Positions 30,101 through 45,100 are shown, counted from the first letter of the stretch. The stretch is DNA of 64,000 nt from Phoronis australis (GCA_002633005.1 NMRA01000028.1:1616177-1680176), one strand, 5' to 3'. Numbers and translations: made by a program. Notes: a model not told the origin generated them from the sequence alone.

Positions 30101-33100
30101 CTTATACAAATGCCATACCTGTTTTTTTGCGCAAAAGTATTATTAATTGTGGTGTGAGTCAAAGGAATCTTTTCGAGTTTCCTTCCGTAAACAGTGTTTA
30201 CTTTTCCACCCGATTATGGCATGGTGTCTCTGGAACTTAGTATTTGTTAGCCAAAGGTTAGTGATTTGAGTATATTTCAAGACCTAAACTTCTCGTGGGA
30301 CTGTGTTCACAAAGACATTGGCATTGTTGAGGCAGACTCGGTCGTATGAATCAAGGGCGAGCGATAAGCTGAGCTTGGGCATTGAACTGAGAAATCTTCG
30401 GAGGTTTGCATTAAGCTAAACATGTGGGTTAACCCAGACAAGTCTGTACTGCATTTACATGTCTAAGGTCTCAAAAGACCTGGACATGTCACTGCTAAAA
30501 AAAACATTTTTACCTACTAATTGGCACAATGTGAGACACTGATGTCTGCTTGCTTGAAGTGATCTGATACGAACTGTAATGACTGTTTTATAGGGCGAGA
30601 TCACTGTCACAAAAACACTGGACAGAGAAAATCAATCTTCTTATAAGCTTTCCATTGAAGCTAAGGACAGCGCCCCCTCTCCACGAACTGTGACGAAAAT
30701 ACTAGACATCGTTGTTGATGATGAAAATGATAACCAACCCCGTTTCACTAAGTGTAGTGAGAATGCAGAAGTTTTGGAAGATGCATCCCGTGGTTTTCCA
30801 GTGACCAAAGTCATGGCTGTAGATGGTGATAAAGGAGAAAATGCAGAAATACGTTACACCTGTTGTGGGTCTACAAATGCCTCGTTGTTGTTTAAAGTTG
30901 ATAGTGTCACAGGCCAGCTGTCTGTTAATGAAAGTCTGAAGAATCAAGTGGGACATTACAATGTGGTCATCACTGCTAGCGATAATGGATCGGTGCCATT
31001 ATCGGCAACGTGTACCATCAAAGTTCAGATTAAAGATGTCAACGACAACGCTCCAACTTTCATCGGGGCTGACACATTTTACGTTATGGAGGTAAGGTCA
31101 TGTTTCAAAGCTTACCTAGTGACTGTGTAAATCTGAATATTGACATGTCCTGTGTAGGTATCATCAATGGGTGTAGGATATTCATGTTGCCATGGCAGCA
31201 GTTTGTTCAGTTGCTTAAAGTTATAATACTAAAGGTACCACGTAGCATTGTCTATAGTGTTCTAGTGGATACGTAGTAGTCATGGCATGCCCTGTGGTTG
31301 TAAGCACATTGCATACGTTACACTGAAGTTGGTGCTACATCTCACTGATTTCTGATCAGATTTTGCAGCACTGTGTTGGTAGGGCATTTCCAGGTGCCGG
31401 TCAAATTTGCTGACATCGATGCAATTTCAAAATGCAAAGTGGTTGTGATGCAATATAGGGAATTTAGCTATGACGCTACTATCACGGATTTGAACAGGCT
31501 GTTACCCACTTGTGCTGTGTGGGCAGTCTATTACATGATGCAGTTACGTGTGGGCAGTCTATTACATGATACAGTTACATGTGACCAGTCTATTACATGA
31601 TACAGTTACATGTGGACAGTCTATTACACGATACAGTTACATGTGGGTAGTCTATTACACGATACAGTTACATGTGGGCAGTCTATTACACGATACAGTT
31701 ACATGTGGGCAGTCTATTACACGATACAGTTACATGTGGGCAGTCTATTACATGATACAGTTACATGTGGGCAGTTTATTACACGATACAGTTACATGTG
31801 GGTAGTCTATTACATGATACAGTTACATGTGGGCAGTCTATTACATGATACAGTTACATGTGGGCAGTCTATTACATGATGCAGTTACATATGGACAGTT
31901 TATTACATGATACAGTTACATATGGACAGTCTATTACATGATACAGTTACATGTGGGCTTTTAGTGGAAATACTTGAATTAAGTGAGTAAGATGTGTTGA
32001 TTGGAATTTGGGAACTTTGATATGCCCAGGATCATCGTCCCTAGTAGTGACAGTCTATTACTTTTGAAATTGTGTTATGTCACATTGAGAAATGTTGTTG
32101 ATGCGATATCTTAAGACTGGAGGTTTAAGGTTATACCAAAGTTTGTAGCAAGGTGCGCCATCTTCAGACCACAGTTAAATTTACGACTTTGCGAGACGAT
32201 AATGAGTTCATCCTGGTACGCAGCAACAGTGTGGCATGTTAACTGACTCGTAAACAAAAGCAAACGATGACCGAACATATCACAATCGAGATATAACAAT
32301 GACTGACTCGGCAGCTCTCACAGTCAGACTATATGAAAAGAAATTGGCATGAAATTCTTGCCTCCCAAAACGTCACGTCCGGAGTAGAGAACGAATAATT
32401 AATTAAATTACGAAAAGATGTAATTAAGTGGAAAATATGTCTGGGGTAACCAATGAACCTTAATTTTGCTAAAAAAGACATGAAAAAGGTTTGCCTTCAC
32501 CTTTAAGACATTAACTCTCTCCACCCATTTGTAAGTGCTTGTTCCTTGCAGGGGATCCTTGGGCTGTTTGGTGACATGACTGAGGCTTATTGTCGTACAC
32601 AGTTTGGTGATATGACTGAGGCTTGTGGTCATACACTTTGCGAGCAATTATCCAAAAAAAAACTTCTCAGTGATTTGTTTTGTATTTGGGTACTACATTC
32701 AATTTAAGCATGTCAATCTTGTGTGCAGAAGGCTGCAGTGAGCTATTAACAGTCACATATTCTTACACCAAGTCACTGGCTCATGAAATTATCTATTGCT
32801 TGCATCCACCTCTGGTACAAACACTCACTAGGTTATGGTTATGACTCATTGCGAGATTCATATAACTGTGCACCAAGTGCCAACATAAGCAGATGATTAT
32901 TCTTGGTAAAGTTTAGTGACACAATTTTAATTTATTTTAGAATGCCACCATTGGAACAGAGGTAGGCATTGTGAAGGTCATGGATTTGGATGAGGGTAAG
33001 AATGGCGAGATTCGCCTGGCACTTGTACAACTACCCAATTCACAGGACTGGAAATACTTTGATATCAACAACAAGACAGGGTCTTTGATGACTGCCACTA

Positions 33101-36100
33101 AACTGGATAGAGAAAAAGATAGCGTGCTTTATGTGAGTATACAGGACCATCACACCTTATTTAGTCTGTTCTCGTAGTGTCTTTTTTGCTCTGTTGGCAT
33201 TCTTACCTTGTTTGATATGCAAACTTACGGTAGCGTTAGGTCCCTTGAAACAAGTAACGTTTTCAGCTAAGACATGTTGAGCTCAGTTTGCAATGATTCT
33301 GTTTTATTTGTTCGATGTTATTGTAAGATATGCTTAATAGGTGGAGTTAAACTGAAGGCAGGTCAAATATGAATGTTACTTTGTGTCTTTGTTGCTGGGC
33401 AGGTCTTGGTAAAAGTGACTGTTTATGGTTTAACAACGCTACCTGATAGTCTTGGTGTAGAGTAGTACTTGTGCTCATAAATTGATAAGCTGTTCACTTT
33501 CTCACTGTATGTAAAATTATGCACTTGTGCTAAGACAGACTAATGTGCATCCTTTGCCTGACCCCCACAATTTTGGAATTGTGCAGCAAAGTGAGAAATT
33601 TCCTGTGCTAATTTTCACTCATGAAGTGATGCGTGCATTGTTTGGAATGTCAACAAAGCCAATGAATTTTCTACAAGTGGAAACACTTTTGATTGGTTTC
33701 TAGTTTCACATTAGTGAATATTATTAGACGTGCTGGTGATAACACTTCATCTGGGCGACTGGGAAATTTTAGAAAGCACTGGCATCCCAGATAGTCTGGG
33801 AGAGTTAGCATGTGTGCAGTAGTTTTATTGGAACAATTTGCATTTGCTCTTGGCATGTTGCTTCTATGAGAGATTCAGTGACGTAACACTGTCTTTAACT
33901 TTTTAGGTAACTGTAGAGGCGTATGATCTTGGCGAACCACGGAAAAGTGTTAGACAAATTTTCACTGTGTATGTAAAGGATGTCAATGATAACAAGCCAG
34001 AGTTTGACCGTTCCAAGTATCCCCTACCTTATCAACTGAAGGTGGAAGAGAACACTAAGCCTCCAGTGCAGTTGGGCTCAGTTGGTCTGGCAGAAGACAA
34101 AGATTTTGTGTCGGGAAGTTTGAATGCTACCCCAATATGTTACTTTATCGAGGGTAAGGCATGTCTCAGAGACTGTATTTGTCCCTGTTTATACCTTTAT
34201 GTAAACTAGTCTTATTGATGTCAAGTATCTCATTTAGTGAGTAGCATTACAAAACCCTTCCATTTAGTTTTAACTCTAGATGGCAGCGCTTTCAAAACAA
34301 ACATCAGTGAGATATGAATCTAAACGTGGTATGTTCTCAGCTAACTCTTACTGTTGTTTGCGACCTTTGACCTACTTTTATATCAATAGGCCGCAGTTCA
34401 TTGTTATATACATAGCCTGTACACGTCATGTGTTGGGAGACTGATATGAAACCAAGTAAGAAATGGATAACAATAATCGAATCAGTGGTTAAAGCACGTT
34501 GTTAGCATGAGATCGAAACATTGAAATGTCAGTCAATTTATTAATTGAATGAAGGAATTAGGGTGAGGATTTATCTCTTTTCACAACTTGCTGTGTTCTT
34601 GATCACAGAGGCCTGAGGTGACTGTAGCGTTCATTCTCAACGCCAACGGTCGTATGCATGTAGACGCACAACTCCCTTAGGATCAAAACTACGTTTTGTC
34701 TTTGTTTTCTCTGGCACCATTCTACCATAAGTACACCTCGTTTACTCAATGTTATGGCGATTTTGTGAATGAAAGGACTGAGGATATACGAAGCTGTTCT
34801 GTACCTGGCGGGAGGTTCAATTTGATTGTAAGCCCTTTAACCTTTGACCCCGGATAAGTAGTAAAAAATATCCACACGGTTGTGCAGTTCCAAGGTGGTT
34901 CTGCTAAATCTTTTTTTCTTGCTACACAGTATATATTTTGTATTTGAATTTTCCTGAGAATGAAGATATTAAGGTATTTATTGTAAAAATGACCATTTTT
35001 TGTAAATAAGGTTGGAGATAACATTAAATCACTGGTGAAAGGCTGTTTGCTTGGGATGGGTTGACTTATAGTTTACTGTTCCAACCATATTTAATACTAT
35101 TCAGTTAGTTCTTCATGGCTTTTGAAAACAATGTGTTGTTCGTACATTGTAACGAAGGTGTTGTCACAGGGCAAAGTTGACATATTATTTAATGTCAACA
35201 TTCACGCATATTACCTCAATCTTTAATTTTTCAGGAGGAACATTGTTGCCGAACGATCTCAAAAAAACATTCGAGTTGGAAATGTTTTCCGGAAACCTCA
35301 CTTTGCTTAAGCCTATGGACAGGGAAGTGCTTTCATTTGTTGATCTGTACATCAAGGCATCGGATGTGTGTAACGACCAGTCAAGCCGAGTGAAGAGGGA
35401 AACCGGCAGCCAAACACCAGGTTCCACCAGTTCACCGTCATTTGATTTATCAGACAAGAGTATGTTGCAGGTGCGAGTAATGGTCATTGACGTGAATGAC
35501 AATCGTCCAGTATTTAAAGAGACTCTCATCACAGCAGGTGTGACCAGTGGCAAGGGGATTGCGGACGATGAGAGCCCTTATGTCATCAGGCTTAAGGTAG
35601 GTGTAGGTGTAGGTTATTATTAGTTATCTCAGATACCTGTACTGCCAAGGTCTTTTATATCTTTATAATGAGGACAGGTCTGTTTATATGAATTTAAATC
35701 CGATCTGTTTGTTTCACTGAGCATTTATGCCTCTTCAATTCAATTTTCAGAAAATGTCGACTCCGATTAGCTTGTTAAATGTAGCATTGGTGTACCCACA
35801 ATCAACTCCTTTCCATCTTATTTTTTGCTTCCATATAAATTCTGTAGTATTTCTGCAAAAGCTTACACGATGTATTATAACATATTTGACGGGCTTTTGA
35901 ATGATGTCGCCTAAGAGAGAATTGATCAAAAGGATAGAAGTGGTTAAAGATGACTCACTTGGCTCACAGAAGTGTGTACCTACGACTTACGTAAGAATTT
36001 CTCAACAGCAAATGTCAGGCATCAGTTGATGTAAAAGGTGACCCAGGCTCAGAATGAGGAAAGCAAAATATTGAAGGCTTCATTTTTAAATCACAACAAT

Positions 36101-39100
36101 GGTCGACTCTTAAGTTAACTCCAAGTTGCATTTGGCGTCTTGGGGAAAATCCCACGTCACCAAATGAACTCTGAGGTCGCCGAAAGTAAAAAATCCCAAG
36201 TCGTTAAATAAAATCTGAGGTTGCCAAGCCCGGCGTCAAAATCTCAGACTGAAAAAATATAAGATTGTACCGCGTTTCATTCGCCGACTCTTACGCGTGC
36301 CTCTTCAATTTCTCCCTGTAAATGTACATTTATTTGCTAACTCCGTTTCTCCCACCAACGAACAAATGAACATACAATAGACAATTGCATGCACTGTTGG
36401 TGTGTGCGTCACTGGCTGATCTTGCCCGATTTTGCCCGAATTTTTGTGACTTCTATATGTTTACATCCTGTTGTAATTTAAGCGTGTGTTTGGTATATGC
36501 TGAGTGCTGTGGTTGCAAATGCACTGATCTCACGAAATAAACGAAACAATTGTGAACCAGTGGTAACAAATCTAGGAAAACTGTCAGTAATTTAAAGTTT
36601 GGAACTCAACACAAACTTCAAAACAAATTTCGGGAAAATATTGTCTGAATTTGATACTCACAGTGGCGACTTCGCAATGACATGAGATTTTTCCCAGCTC
36701 GCCAAACACAATCTGAGTTCTCCATAATAGCAAGTAGCAGCATATATTTATAAAAACAACGGATTTAAAACGGCTTGACATGTTTTGGCGTCATTTATTT
36801 AAACACCATCATCAGAAGAAGAGAGAACATAGTGGCCACCTAGCCAGGCCCAGCAACAAGTGATGAAACGCAGACACAGTCAGTCACAAGGAGTGGCTAG
36901 GTGGCCACTGGGAGTGGCTAGGTGGCCACAATGTTTTCCCTTCTTCTGGTGATGGTGTTTAAATAAACGACTGTGAAACATGTCAAGCCATTTTAAATCC
37001 ATTGTTGTTTTTATTATATTATTCTGAGAACGTATAGGCGACCTTGAGGGCGCCAAATCGAGCTCTACATAATGTCCATTTCTGCTTCAAATCCAAAAAT
37101 TTTCATAAGTGGAAACTTCTATTCTCTATCGCTACTTCAACTTGTTATGACATGTGTTCAAAGACAGCTAGATTCTGCACACAATCATGCTATTCAACAA
37201 ACAAGATGACATGCGCGTAGTGCAAGCTGTGCCCAAGACTCCAACGGAATATAATGTGGCAAGTAAGACTGTTACACCAGTTAATTCAAGAAAAATCATA
37301 AGGGTGTCAGTTGAGAGTACACTTTGGCTATGTCTGTTTGATTGGGCCCATGTAGCGTAATGAAATGAATGTTCATACTGAGGTTGCTGAATGAGTTGAG
37401 CAATGTTTTCAGTTAAATTAAAATCTGAAATTAATGTAATAAATGCAAAGATATGAAGCTGTGCCACAAAATCTTGAAATGCTAGTTCTTGAAAACTAGA
37501 TGTTCTCAAAATAAAAACAATAATGTAAGTTGAGTTGATTCTTTAGAAACTTGCTTTTAATTTCATAGCCAACCACATAATCCTGTACCCTATGTAACAA
37601 GACTAATATTATAATTAATACTTCGTCCGCACCTGAAAGTATAGGATTTTTGCCTTTGAAATATTGCTGAGCTATCTATTTCCAAATAGCTTCATTGTGC
37701 TCACATAAATAAAACACGTTTGAGGTGGGGGGTTTCTAGTAAGTCTACATTTACTGTTATCAACTTTCTCGTGTACATATTTCATTGAAGACATGACTTC
37801 GATCTGTTTTTATGAGTTTAATTTCATTTTTTCAAACTCTTTAAATAGACATCTTGTCTTTACATCACAACAGTGCTATAAATATACAATCAACATCATT
37901 AGGTAACATAATTTACAAAGCGATATTTCGAGACACATATCTCATCTTCAGGCTACTATTTACATCTAGTTCACAGTGAAAGGCACATAAGAAATGACAA
38001 ATGCAATAGAACACGTGAAGTTGGCATGCGCAACTATGACGATAAAAACACACACAAAAACATACATGCATTGCTGTGCATCATAATGCACAGATAACTT
38101 AAATAATGATAGAGTCCTTCGAGTTCCAGAGAGTATATAACATGTATACAAGAAAGGTTACTGCCAAATTATAGTGTTATCAACTTTATTAATAGAAATT
38201 AGAACCAAGAAATTTTACTTGATTAGCACAAAATACTAATTGTACATGTGTCCTGAAGCAAAATGTGGTGGAATTCTAGGAGTGAGCTTTTGAAAAGGAA
38301 GAAATGACTAGTGAATTTTCATGTTTGAATTTGAAGAAATTCTATGGTACAAAGAAGAGTTGCTGTTTTAGGATCATGTGAGTGATGAAGATGAGGCGGG
38401 CCTCACCAATATGACCTTTGTGATGATGGGCAGTGAACAAGTAAGCAGCCAATTAAAGAGCCTCTTGGAGGAGAGTGACATCAAGGGGCCATACTTTGAG
38501 GTGGGCAGGTCAACAGGAGACATTAGTGCCAAGGTGGCCTTCCCTGACAAGTCAGCTGGACATATCAGCTTCGGTGTAAATGCCACAGACAATGGTGGAT
38601 TGTGGTCCACAACAAAAATCAGGGTGAGTACTTACTACGAGTCTGTGGTGCAAAGTTTTATTACTGGGGATTAGTTGGTATTGTATTATGGTGTGTGGCT
38701 GAATGCTGTGTTGTTGTTACAGCTACCACAAGCACAATTTTCTTGTTGTTTTTTTTGTGTTTAAACATTTACAAAAACATCAGAATATTGGACATTATGT
38801 CCAAGATGAGGCAAGAAACAATAATGATTCTGGATCCCTTGTTGACTGGGTGGAAAACTGTTGTTCAATGGTGTATTTCAAGAAGTTATCCCAAGGATTT
38901 ATTACACTACACATAACATCAGCTTTCCAAATGCTATTGATTGATTGTATCTTTACAACTGGTGTGAGAAGTCACAAAACTGTCTTTTTTACTACAGATC
39001 TATCTGGTCACAGACAAGTCTAGAGTCAGGGTGATAATTAACAGGAAGCTGGATGATGTCAGCAAGAAAAAAGAAGACTACAAGGCGTATGTAGACTTTT

Positions 39101-42100
39101 GACTTATTGATTGTTTAAGTCAAGTTCTCTGGATCACTTACTTTATGTTTGTTATGAGTCACTTGAAAGTGTGTAATTGTGCTTATTTTATTTCATGCGG
39201 AATTGCTTAAACATAGGACGGTGTTCTGTTGATTATTGTAGTGGCACTGTCTCAAACTCGCGTTGTATTTGCAAATCCTCCAAAGAACAATTACTGTAGG
39301 GCAGATCACTGAGAGACGTGTGAATAAAGATATGTATATATTTTGAGACTGGTCAAGTCTCATATTCCAGCAGAAAGAAAATGAAGCAAGACTAGCAATT
39401 AGGCCAAAAAGTTGGTTCTCGTCTTTGCCCCGACTCATTTTGAAACCTATGCTCACTGATAAAAATGCCTGTATCAATTTCAACCAAGGTTTATTTTTTG
39501 TTGAAAAGCTGGACAAATGTGTGTAAACAAACCTGTTAACAAGGTTTGATATGTCATGATTTGCCATGTGATGAGTGAGAAAATCCAGCATCATTTTTAC
39601 TCGTCTCAGGTGGATATTCTATTTTGAAAAAGTGAGCAACTAAAAATAGTGCATTACTGAGTCGGTTTTCAAATAACAGAGGCCAGAACCAATTTGATTT
39701 TACAAGAGCAGGTCAGGAAATGGTCATTCAGTGTGTGCAAGCTAATGCATATATAATTATTTATATGTAATACAGAACACTATAGCACCTGCTGTACTTA
39801 CTGTTGTTCTTTTGGAGGATCAACGACTATGCCGCAACTTTGTGAGAGTGTCCATTAAAATTGTAAATAGACAACACAAATTCTGCGTACAAGAAAGGCA
39901 CTGTCAAGTAACGTTCGTATTCTTTTCACCGGATGTGGTTATTTCCCTCCAAAACTTCAACTTACTGCTCATTTTGAAATGATGACCTCATGTCGAAATG
40001 TTTTTCACAAAATTGTAAAGTACTTTAAGCACACTTTGTTTACCAATTACTGAATTATAATTATTTACTCTGTGGTTAAGTTTTGGAAATTTGTATAACC
40101 TCAGGATGGTGTAAAAGACATTTTATTATCAGTGCAGTGAAACTTTATCTTAGAATGAAATTTTCATGACTTGAATTGACGTATCATTCATTATGATTTG
40201 ATCTGTTGATTTTAAATGAAGTGTACGTGTAACTGGTGTATATGCTTTCTTGAAAGTGTGGTAATTTACTTATTGTACAATGTAAATGTATTGTATTTAA
40301 GAAGGTGTGTACGTTAATTGCAACGCAGCAGCCATTTCCAAGGCTTTGACCATCTTATCCATGACGAGGCATGTGACATTTGATGAAATGAGCCAAAACT
40401 GATGTAATAGTACTAAAATGTTAACCACGCTTTTTCGTGGTTTACTGCAGGTTCTTCCAGAATATGACAGGGTTGATCGTCAACATTGACAGTATTGCTA
40501 CACACACAGAGGGTAATAAGAAAGTAGAGTCACGGTAAGCAAAACATGCCTTTAAGCTCGTGTACATGATAACTATTTCTGTTCTTAAGTACAGTACACG
40601 CCTAAAATGATCAGATGACCCTAAATTCCAGTCATGACGCCTGGACAAAACCCCTACTCATCGTCAGAGTAGTTTTCCCTTATGACCCAGAATGAAGTAG
40701 AATTAACAGAAAGGTTAGTGAGGTGTCTAAGCTATTCTGTTTTTAGAATTTTCTCCCAGTATTACTTATTACACATCATTTTTGTTTATAATAGAATCAG
40801 TCGTCATGACGCCGAAACGGTATTTCGTCTGATTGCTTTTGTCGTGTACTGTAGCACCTGATGAGCATTTTGTGCTTTGTTGTAACTGTGTTTTTGTTAG
40901 GTAAGATTTGCTCATGGTATGTTATTTGCACATTGATGCAACTTGGAAGCTCTTATAATTTTTGTTCATGATTAAGCATGGACAAGGCTCAGTCTCAATG
41001 AGGAGGGTGTACCATCAAGGAGAACTGAGAATAAATAGTGTTAATGGTTTTGGAAATACCATGTCCTCGAGGCAAGGAAATGAATTCAGAATCTCCTTGT
41101 TGAGCTTCAATCACTAAGCACTGGGCACTCGGCAACTGTTTTGCATAGCATAGTTTTCCAGTTAGATTAGTTAAGAATTGCCCGGCATTAAAGGCGAAGG
41201 CAACCTCTTTTCATGTCATTTTTAACAAAACTAAAGCTCGTTGATTATCCCAGACATATTTTTCACTTATTTACCGCTTTTCGTAATTTAATTAATTACT
41301 AGTCGTCTACTCCGGAAGTGACGTTTTGGGAGGCAAGAATTTCGTGCCAATTTCTTTTCATATAGTCTGACTGTGAGAGCAGTCTAGTCGGTCATTGTTC
41401 TACCTCGGTTGTGATAAGTTCGGTTGTTGTTTGCTTTTGCTTACGAGTCAGTCAACATGCCACGCTGTTGCTGCGTACTAGGGTGTACTCATTATCGTCT
41501 GACGTACAGAGGAAGAACTGTCCCACTTGCCCGAGTGTCCCACGACACACTCCATTGGAGGGTGATCTGAGCACCCAAACTGCTTAGATCCCGCCGTGTG
41601 ACTCCCTCGCCACACACCTGGCACTTTCTAAATAGCTCCAATACAAGTCCACATTAAACTTATCAAACTTAGGCTCACCGATCTGTTCATCGGATGACGA
41701 ACTGTCCTCTTCACTGGGTGTCGAACTGGGCCTGTATTCACTCCCACTACTCAACATCGCTGCAGGGCTGCTTACAGGCTCTGGGTTAGAGACAACAGCA
41801 CGGGGAGAATCACTGCTAGTTCCCGGAATTGCACGCAATGGGGTACGTTCGGAGGCATGGGTGACAGTAGATGAAGTGCCTCCAGTCACTGTATATAGTG
41901 GCCACAGCTCGCGAGGCTTCTCGCTTCAAAAATGCACTTCTCGGGGTTGGCGACGGGGCACTGCCGGGAATCAACAGCAACAGTATGGTACCCTTCTTCA
42001 GACGTTGTTTCGCAGGGACCTTCATCAATTCAGCGTACATATCTGTCATAATCTGACAGCAGAAAATGCTTGCCACACACTCGGTAACCCTCCACTGCTT

Positions 42101-45100
42101 TGTACGTTGTGTGGACGGGTAGCGCTGCGTTCTTCGCATGAACGAGCTAGCCAAGTATGGCGAGGTGTGTCATCCTTCGGAAAGCGACGTAAGGTACCCA
42201 AAGCGCGTGTGAGACGATAATGAGTACATCCCGGCACGCAGCAACAGCGTGGCATGTTGACTGACTTGTAAACAAAAGCAAACGACAACCAAACTTATCA
42301 CAACCGAGGTAGAACAATGACTGACTCGACAGCCCTCACAGTCAGACTACAATGAAAAGAAATTGGCGCGAAACTCTTGCCTCCCAAAACGTCACTTCCG
42401 GAGTAGAGGACAAGAAATTAATCAAATTACGAAAAGCTGTAATTAAGTGAAAAATGTGTCTGGGATAATCAACGAACCTTATTTTTGCTAAAAGTGACAT
42501 GAAAAAAGGTGGCCTTCGCCTTTAATTTGTGGCTACTTTGTATCTAACAGCGCGAAATGTGTTTTAATTGCAGAACGGATATGTACATTCATGCTGTGAA
42601 AGATAACGAGGTGCTCACATCGGGTGAACTTTTAGAGTAAGTAAAATTACTGAAGTACTTGACTGGGAATGTGCGAGTTGTAGGAAAGTGCTGGGCTAGA
42701 GTGTTATTGGCCAATACTCTCTGTTGTTCACTGTCACTTAAGCATTGATTACCATTACAAAGGGTTGGTTTATTTTCAGCAATTACCCAGCTGGTTCAGT
42801 TTAAGTTGAAACGCTTTTTCAAATTGTGGCAGGACACTATTTGCAGTGTTAGCTATTCATATTCCAATGCCCGTTCAGTCATCTGATGCTATGCCATCTG
42901 TTGACACGTAGATGTCCATGTGGGGGACCCGAGTGAAAACCTCAGGGTTTGGAAAGTTGAGTCGGGTAGTTTTAGGTGAGCGGCTGTGTCATTTTTTGAC
43001 TGCTGCGAAATACTTGGCTAGACTGCTGGCTTATTTATTTAGCTATCGTTTCACTTTGAGCTTGTGATGAAAGAAATATGTTAGATAGACAACAAGACAA
43101 CAGAGATGTCTAAGTTGTGGAAAACATGGTGTGTTTGTCTTGTTGTTGTGTGACTTGTAGCCACTGGTACTTGATATGTAAGCTGTTTGTACTAGATAAT
43201 GAGTTAATGTACGATCCACTTGTACTCAACAGTGTTATAGATGATAAGTTCTCAGGTCAAGAGGCTCGATGGCAAGGTGAATTCTATATTATTGAAGTTC
43301 AGGTAAGTTTTGTGAGAAAGTGTCTTATTATATTCTTGTTCAGCATCCTATAGAGCATCAGAGAAACTACATCTTGTTTAAGGTTGTGTAGGTTCTTATC
43401 AACAAGTCTGTGTGTTTTAATAGCCAATTATCTACAAAATTGTAAATTTTAACTCAATAAAAATATATTTTCTGAAAGTAAAAAAACTGTTGAATTACTT
43501 TGTTTTGATTTGTGTCAGTCTACCATTAATTGGTTCAGGTGACTGTTTGTAGCAAAATTTTGCAAAAAGGATAAGTTAGAACATTGATAGCAAAACAACA
43601 GTTTTAATGATTAATACAAATTTCAAGATGAAATCTCAAATACCTGTTAAACCTTTTTAAATTTATCTGAAAATAATCAAAATTAATGTGAACAAAACTA
43701 ATGTGAACAAAAGAGCAGAATATACACATAACTGATAGTTATTGAGATAATTTCTATGAATTATTTCTAGACCATGATGCACTCATAATTACTTAGCTAA
43801 ACCTTTATCCTGTGATGTGGGAGCATACGATCAAATTTCTGTTGTAAGTCTAAAGTCTCTTTCATGAAACAGGCCTCAGGTTTTTAATAAAAAGCATACA
43901 GCGGTTTGTGAAATTCTTTCTCTGTTATATTTCAGCCTGCTCTAGACTCCAAGACCAGCGCGCAGTCAGCCAGTGAGATGTATGAAAGGGTTTACATCCC
44001 AATCGCCGTGGCGATCATTGCCTTCCTGTTTCTGTTGTTACTGCTTCTCATATTCCTTATGTGGACGTACAGGAAAAGGTAACTAACATTGTAATTTCAG
44101 AAATTTCTGCGCAACATTTTGACATAAATTGTGGGTGAAAATGATCACTCAATTCTTGTATAATAGTTTTAGAGAAATGCAAATTAGTGTTTATTATACA
44201 CAATATGCGTGTTTTAAGCCTATGCGCCTAAATCTGATAATCATTTATTTTTTTTGCATATACGCGCATGTACCAAAGTTTCAGTTGTAGCCACAAGTGG
44301 CCATTTCTTATATATTTGTATGCTGTTAAGTGGTTGTTTTTGTGTCTCATTTGTCTAAATAGTAAACTTAAACATGACAAAATATATCTTTTTGTAACAA
44401 ACAAGCCAAGCTTCACTCACATGTTCATTTGGTCACTGCGAAATTACTACTAAGGCTAAGGCCTTCCATGTCTGACTGACTACACTGCACATTGTCTTAG
44501 TTTGAAGAAGGTGACCTTTAAAATGTGAGCTTCTATGCAGACTCATGCAAGACTTGCACTCTGTTCTGACTGACTTGTGTGTTGTAAACATTGCACTTGT
44601 TTCTGTTGCAGCTACCGGAGAAAGCTAAGAGCTGCAACTGCAATAGCATTCAGTAAGTCTTTGAACTCTGTTCACCATGCTTCAAGTAGTAATGTTACAG
44701 TCACCTGTTTACACAATAATTAAAATAACATGGTTGTTCCTGTTTAAAAATTTTCATCGTTGTCTCCTGTGATGATGGTAAAAACGAGAGAAGTTACTGA
44801 CTAGGAAACATACAGTTAGTTGAGCATAACGTTTCAAACCTGCAAGGGCCTGAGCTGCAGGCTTTAAATGTTATGCTCAACTAACTATACGTCTGTTACT
44901 AAGTTTCTTCTCTCATTTTTACCATGGTTGTTCCTGTTTACTGATACCAGTAGTTTGGGATGAACACTTTGTAAATAATTTTATCAGTCCTTATTGTATT
45001 CTGAAGGTCATTCCTCACCACCTCGAAACTTAAATTTCATGATCACCCTTGAACTAGACATGTTGTTGATTGGGGGGTTGTAAATGTTTTGTGCTTTAAA

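Larger units (their letters stand above)
41188..42525. mobile_element. Kolobok-like fold-back element with THAP starts at both ends
   Basis: TTAA at 41188-41191 and 42522-42525. Inside, aggcgaaggcaacct pairs with the right end aggtggccttcgcct. Inverted arms are about 320 bp (41188-41507 and 42206-42525). Each arm carries the start of the same THAP-like frame, one on each strand, so both ends derive from the 5' end of the parent transposon. No transposase core inside. It sits just before exon 22. Confidence 0.72.

Noticed and set aside
31548-31879. Repetitive open frames of up to 89 codons
   Set aside because: Produced by the 31-bp minisatellite; not protein genes and, without spacers, not a CRISPR array.
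35185-35553. 122-codon - strand frame
   Set aside because: Antisense shadow of cadherin exon 18.
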